Assembly (NCBI GenBank): GCA_030038335.1
Contig: JASHPC010000013.1
Span: forward strand, 1 to 8,190
Reading direction: 5' to 3'
Source: Vulcanimicrobiota bacterium
Lineage (GTDB): Bacteria > Vulcanimicrobiota > Vulcanimicrobiia > Vulcanimicrobiales > Vulcanimicrobiaceae
DNA: 8,190 nt
Shown: piece by piece, positions 5,635 to 8,190 of the stretch
How the letters are laid out: each line of letters starts with the position of its first letter
Position numbering within the stretch: the stretch's first letter is position 1
Notes under the pieces: generated by a model
Told to the model about the DNA's origin: nothing
The model's database searches: none
The model's input: only the letters and a program-made list of their open reading frames with translations
Position numbers and translations under genes: made by a program

Positions 5635-6776
5635 TGCGCTTCTCGACCAAGGCGATTCACGTCGGGCAAGAGGCCGATCCGGCGACGGGTGCGACGATCG
5701 TGCCGATCTATCAAACGTCGACGTACACGCAGGAAGCGGTTGGAAAGCACAAAGGCTACGACTACAGCCGTACCGTGAATCCGACGCGCGTCGCGCTCGA
5801 GAAACAGTTGGCGGCGCTCGAGAACGGCGCCTACGCCAGCGCGTTCGGAAGCGGCATGGCGGCCACGTCGGCGGTGATGAACGCGCTCTCTGCCGGCGAT
5901 CACGTCATCGTCAGCGACGACGTCTACGGCGGCACGTACCGTCTCTTCTCTCGCGTCCTCGAACGCTACGGATTGACGTTTAGTTACGTGGACGCGAGCA
6001 GTACCGACGCCGTCGCGCACGCGCTACGACCGAACACGCGGCTCGTGTGGATCGAAACCCCTACGAATCCATTGCTCAAGCTCGTCGACATTCGGGCGAT
6101 CGCCGAAGTTGCCTCAGCCAAGCAGCTCGTCGTCGCCGTCGACAATACCTTCGCGACGCCGTACTTTCAACAACCGCTTGCGCTCGGTGCGAGCGTCGTC
6201 GTGCACTCGACGACGAAGTACATCGGCGGTCACAGTGACGTAGTCGGCGGCGTCGCGATCACGAACGACAAGGCGCTGCACGACACGATCAAGTTCCATC
6301 AGAACTCGGTCGGCGGCATTCCCGGTCCGCTCGACGCCTACCTCGTAATGCGCGGCGCGAAGACTCTGGCGTTGCGAATGCGCGAGCACGAGCGCAACGC
6401 ACTCGCCGTGGCGCAGTTCCTAGAGAGCCACCCGAAGGTAGAGCGCGTCAATTATCCGGGCCTCACCTCGCATCCCCACCACGAGTTGGCAAAGCGCCAG
6501 ATGAGCGGCTTCGGCGGTATGCTCTCCTTCACGCTTCGGGTCTCGGAAGAGCGCGCGATGGCATTTGCCGGAACTTTGCGCTATTTCAGCCTTGCCGAGA
6601 GTCTCGGGGGCGTCGAGTCGCTCATTTGCCACCCCGCGCGCATGACGCACGGTTCGATTCCAAAGGAAGAGCGCGATCGCCGCGGCGTCACAGACGGTCT
6701 GCTGAGGCTCTCGGTTGGCGTCGAGGACCGCGACGATCTGCTCGAAGATCTCGAGACGGCGCTCGCCGCGCTGTAG
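5634..6776 (+). CDS. Cystathionine gamma-lyase / gamma-synthase (Cys/Met metabolism PLP enzyme)
   Basis: This fold-type I PLP enzyme of the Cys/Met metabolism family has 380 residues, the usual length. The PLP lysine is K195 in HSTTKYIGGHSDVVGG. Other cofactor contacts are Y44 and R46 in YDYSRTVNPTR (phosphate, from the neighbouring subunit), SGMAA (73-77), Y98 in DVYGGTYR (ring stacking) and D170 in AVDNTFATPYF (ring nitrogen). The C-terminal signature SLGGVESLICHPARMTH is complete. Sequence alone does not separate lyase (cystathionine to cysteine, 2-oxobutyrate and ammonia) from synthase. The adjacent CBS gene makes gamma-lyase, as in mccA-mccB pairs, the better reading. The residue in the place of human CSE Glu339 is Cys, where E. 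coli MetB has Ser. The ATG overlaps the CBS stop (TAATG) with no separate Shine-Dalgarno sequence, implying translational coupling. It ends 6 bp from a convergent stop codon. Confidence 0.92.
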   Translation: MRFSTKAIHVGQEADPATGATIVPIYQTSTYTQEAVGKHKGYDYSRTVNPTRVALEKQLAALENGAYASAFGSGMAATSAVMNALSAGDHVIVSDDVYGGTYRLFSRVLERYGLTFSYVDASSTDAVAHALRPNTRLVWIETPTNPLLKLVDIRAIAEVASAKQLVVAVDNTFATPYFQQPLALGASVVVHSTTKYIGGHSDVVGGVAITNDKALHDTIKFHQNSVGGIPGPLDAYLVMRGAKTLALRMREHERNALAVAQFLESHPKVERVNYPGLTSHPHHELAKRQMSGFGGMLSFTLRVSEERAMAFAGTLRYFSLAESLGGVESLICHPARMTHGSIPKEERDRRGVTDGLLRLSVGVEDRDDLLEDLETALAAL

Positions 6777-6782
6777 ACGCCG

Positions 6783-7358
6783 CTACTGCTGCTCCTGGTC
6801 ATCGGGATAGCGAACCGCGGTCGCGCCCGCTAAGAGCTGCTTTGCCGTTTGCTCGTCGATGCCGCCGAGACGGGAGGCAACGCTAAGCACGACCGCGCGC
6901 TGCGTGTCGATCCAAAGATACGCAAATATCTTTTGCGTGTCAAAGCCCGAACCTTGCGTCACCTCGAGGAACAACGCCGGCATTCCGTTTTGGAGCAGAA
7001 CATGCTCTTTGTTCTTGACGAGCGTCGCTGAGTCTTCACCGCGCAGATCGTTCTCATACGTGCTGTCGAATCCATCGAGGTCGCCGGAGTAGGATTCCAT
7101 CACGAGCGAAATGACTTTCACGTTGCTGCGATCGGTACCGATCACCCACGTCGCAATCGTCGTCGGATCCTGCGAGAGGTCGGCCAGCGACACATGCTGG
7201 ATCGGGCCGATGAGATGCGCGCTTGCGGGAGCCGTGTAATGCATCGCCGGATCGTCGTACTCAAGCGGATCGGGCGTTGGCGTCGCTTGCTGTCCGAGCG
7301 CACGAGCGGAAAGCATGAGAACCGTTACGATGACGGCGGCGAATCTGCGGATGTTCAT
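6783..7358 (-). CDS. Secreted hypothetical protein with signal peptide
   Basis: The 191-residue product is not a family I can name with confidence. It begins with a classical signal peptide: MNIRR, a hydrophobic stretch AAVIVTVLMLSARA, and a likely cleavage after ALG (residue 22). There is no lipobox cysteine, so it should be soluble in the periplasm or outside the cell. A short Pro/Thr-rich linker (QQATPTPDP) follows. The rest alternates beta-type and helical stretches (TIATWVIGTDRSNVKVISLVME, HVLLQNGMPALFLEVTQG, KIFAYLWIDTQRAVVLSVAS) and ends with a helix (DEQTAKQLLAGATAVRYP). This pattern resembles the PsbP/DcrB (DUF1795) superfamily, which is a weak inference from layout only. Its ATG overlaps the esterase stop (ATGA), so the two are probably translated together. 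Its own stop is 6 bp from the end of the convergent gamma-lyase gene. Confidence 0.8.
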   Translation of the reverse strand: MNIRRFAAVIVTVLMLSARALGQQATPTPDPLEYDDPAMHYTAPASAHLIGPIQHVSLADLSQDPTTIATWVIGTDRSNVKVISLVMESYSGDLDGFDSTYENDLRGEDSATLVKNKEHVLLQNGMPALFLEVTQGSGFDTQKIFAYLWIDTQRAVVLSVASRLGGIDEQTAKQLLAGATAVRYPDDQEQQ

Positions 7359-8190
7359 TTTACGTCCAAGACGCCGGCAAGCGCCGGCAGCGAAACTGCG
7401 TACCGATATCCCACGTTGCGATGGTCGTCGTCAAACTCCTCGTGGCGAACGCTCAATCCGGCATCGCGCATCGCTTTGGCGACCATTCGCGAGCCGATAT
7501 CCAGTCCGTACTCGTCGCGGCGCCCGCAGTCGAGATAGCGAAGCCGTAGCCGCTCGAGGGCCGCGACCCGGTTCGGGACGCGCTCGACGGGATCGAATGC
7601 GAGCCAGCGCGCAAACACGTCGTCACGGAGAGCTCCCGTCTTTTCGTCGAACGGCAAGTCGAGCGCGAACGCCCGCGCCTCGCGCGGTGAATACGCGGCG
7701 GCGTAGCCGAGCATCTCCATCGTCGCGTACGCCGTCTGCGGTCGCTTCGGCTGCTTCTCAAAGTCTTCGACGAAGGCGCGAATGTCGAAGTCGAAGTGCT
7801 CGAGTACGCGCTGCACCTCGGGAAACGAGCGTGTATGCGCGTAGCGGAAGTACGAATCGCCGCTGTGCGAGGCGAAGGCCGAGAAGACGCCGGGATGCTC
7901 CATGACGAGGTGCATCGCTCCAAAGCCGCCCGACGACTTGCCGAGCACCGCGCGTCCGCCTTCACGCGCGATGGTCCGATAGCGAGCGTCAACATGCTCG
8001 ATAACGTCGCGAATGACGAACGTCGCGTAGGCTCCATTATGGATGGAGTCGACGTATTGAGAACCACCCAGGCGCGTAAAGCCGTCGACGATGACGAGCA
8101 CTACCGGCGGCATCTTCCTCTCGACGACAAGATCGTCCATCCACTGCAGCACGTTACGCTCCCATGGCCGCACTGCCGCGAGCGCGGCGG
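7355..8190 (-). CDS. Alpha/beta-hydrolase esterase (esterase D / enterochelin-esterase type), 5' end outside window
   Basis: The visible 272+ residues match the putative esterase family (esterase D, S-formylglutathione hydrolase and Fes-like). Numbering from a GTG at 8173, the nucleophile elbow is GKSSGGFGAM with Ser80. The likely acid is Asp220 in LDCGRRDEYGLD, and the likely catalytic His is H251 in EEFDDDHRNVGYRYAVSLP. The stretch MPPVVLVIVDGFTRLGGSQY (21-40) is also typical of the family. The GTG at 8173 is unlikely to be the true start. The frame stays open to the window edge, and related proteins have a further N-terminal strand with an HGF/LLxGF-type oxyanion motif before this point. 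I therefore annotate it as 5'-partial. No signal peptide can be judged. The substrate is unknown. The 4-bp ATGA overlap with the secreted-protein gene downstream suggests one operon. Confidence 0.88.
   Translation of the reverse strand, partial: AALAAVRPWERNVLQWMDDLVVERKMPPVVLVIVDGFTRLGGSQYVDSIHNGAYATFVIRDVIEHVDARYRTIAREGGRAVLGKSSGGFGAMHLVMEHPGVFSAFASHSGDSYFRYAHTRSFPEVQRVLEHFDFDIRAFVEDFEKQPKRPQTAYATMEMLGYAAAYSPREARAFALDLPFDEKTGALRDDVFARWLAFDPVERVPNRVAALERLRLRYLDCGRRDEYGLDIGSRMVAKAMRDAGLSVRHEEFDDDHRNVGYRYAVSLPALAGVLDVK

Overview
The window is a gene-dense, high-GC bacterial stretch with no RNA genes, mobile elements, CRISPR arrays or long intergenic gaps. Eight protein-coding genes fill nearly all of it. 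Codon use is GC-rich throughout, with many GCG, CTC, GTC and CGC codons, and nothing looks recently acquired. The rapZ-like/yvcK pair is typical of bacteria outside the Proteobacteria, but the whiA gene that usually follows it in Firmicutes and Actinobacteria is absent. I suspect an uncultured lineage such as Eremiobacterota (WPS-2) or a Chloroflexi/Actinobacteria-like group. That is a low-confidence guess from style and gene order, not from a marker gene.

Left part, plus strand: a polytopic membrane protein (28-1743) has a ComP-like layout, with a PDZ-like loop, many membrane helices and a GAF-like domain, but no kinase. Fourteen bases later comes a DUF1858 (ScdA_N-like) CxxC protein (1758-2156). 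A DUF2203 gene (2151-2549) lies on the minus strand. It overlaps the DUF1858 gene tail to tail by 6 bp, and its start codon directly abuts the start of the next plus-strand gene.

Middle, plus strand: a four-gene cluster begins with a stand-alone RapZ C-terminal-domain protein (2550-2924). It is followed by a membrane-anchored YvcK/gluconeogenesis factor (2924-4246), cystathionine beta-synthase with a C-terminal CBS pair (4264-5634), and a cystathionine gamma-lyase/synthase (5634-6776). Two of the three junctions are TAATG stop/start overlaps and the third is a 17-bp gap, so co-transcription is very likely. RapZ-like and YvcK proteins are linked in other bacteria to cell-envelope precursor and central-carbon control. 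The last two genes make up the reverse transsulfuration route from homocysteine via cystathionine to cysteine.

Right part, minus strand: a partial alpha/beta-hydrolase esterase runs in from the right edge (7355-8190) and overlaps a secreted protein of unknown function (6783-7358) through an ATGA junction. The secreted gene converges on the transsulfuration cluster with only 6 bp between the stop codons.

The most notable structure is the 2151-2552 segment. There an antisense gene exactly fills the gap between two plus-strand gene groups, and a RapZ-like gene seems to lack its usual ATPase half. I see no clearly new defence, mobile or RNA-based system.
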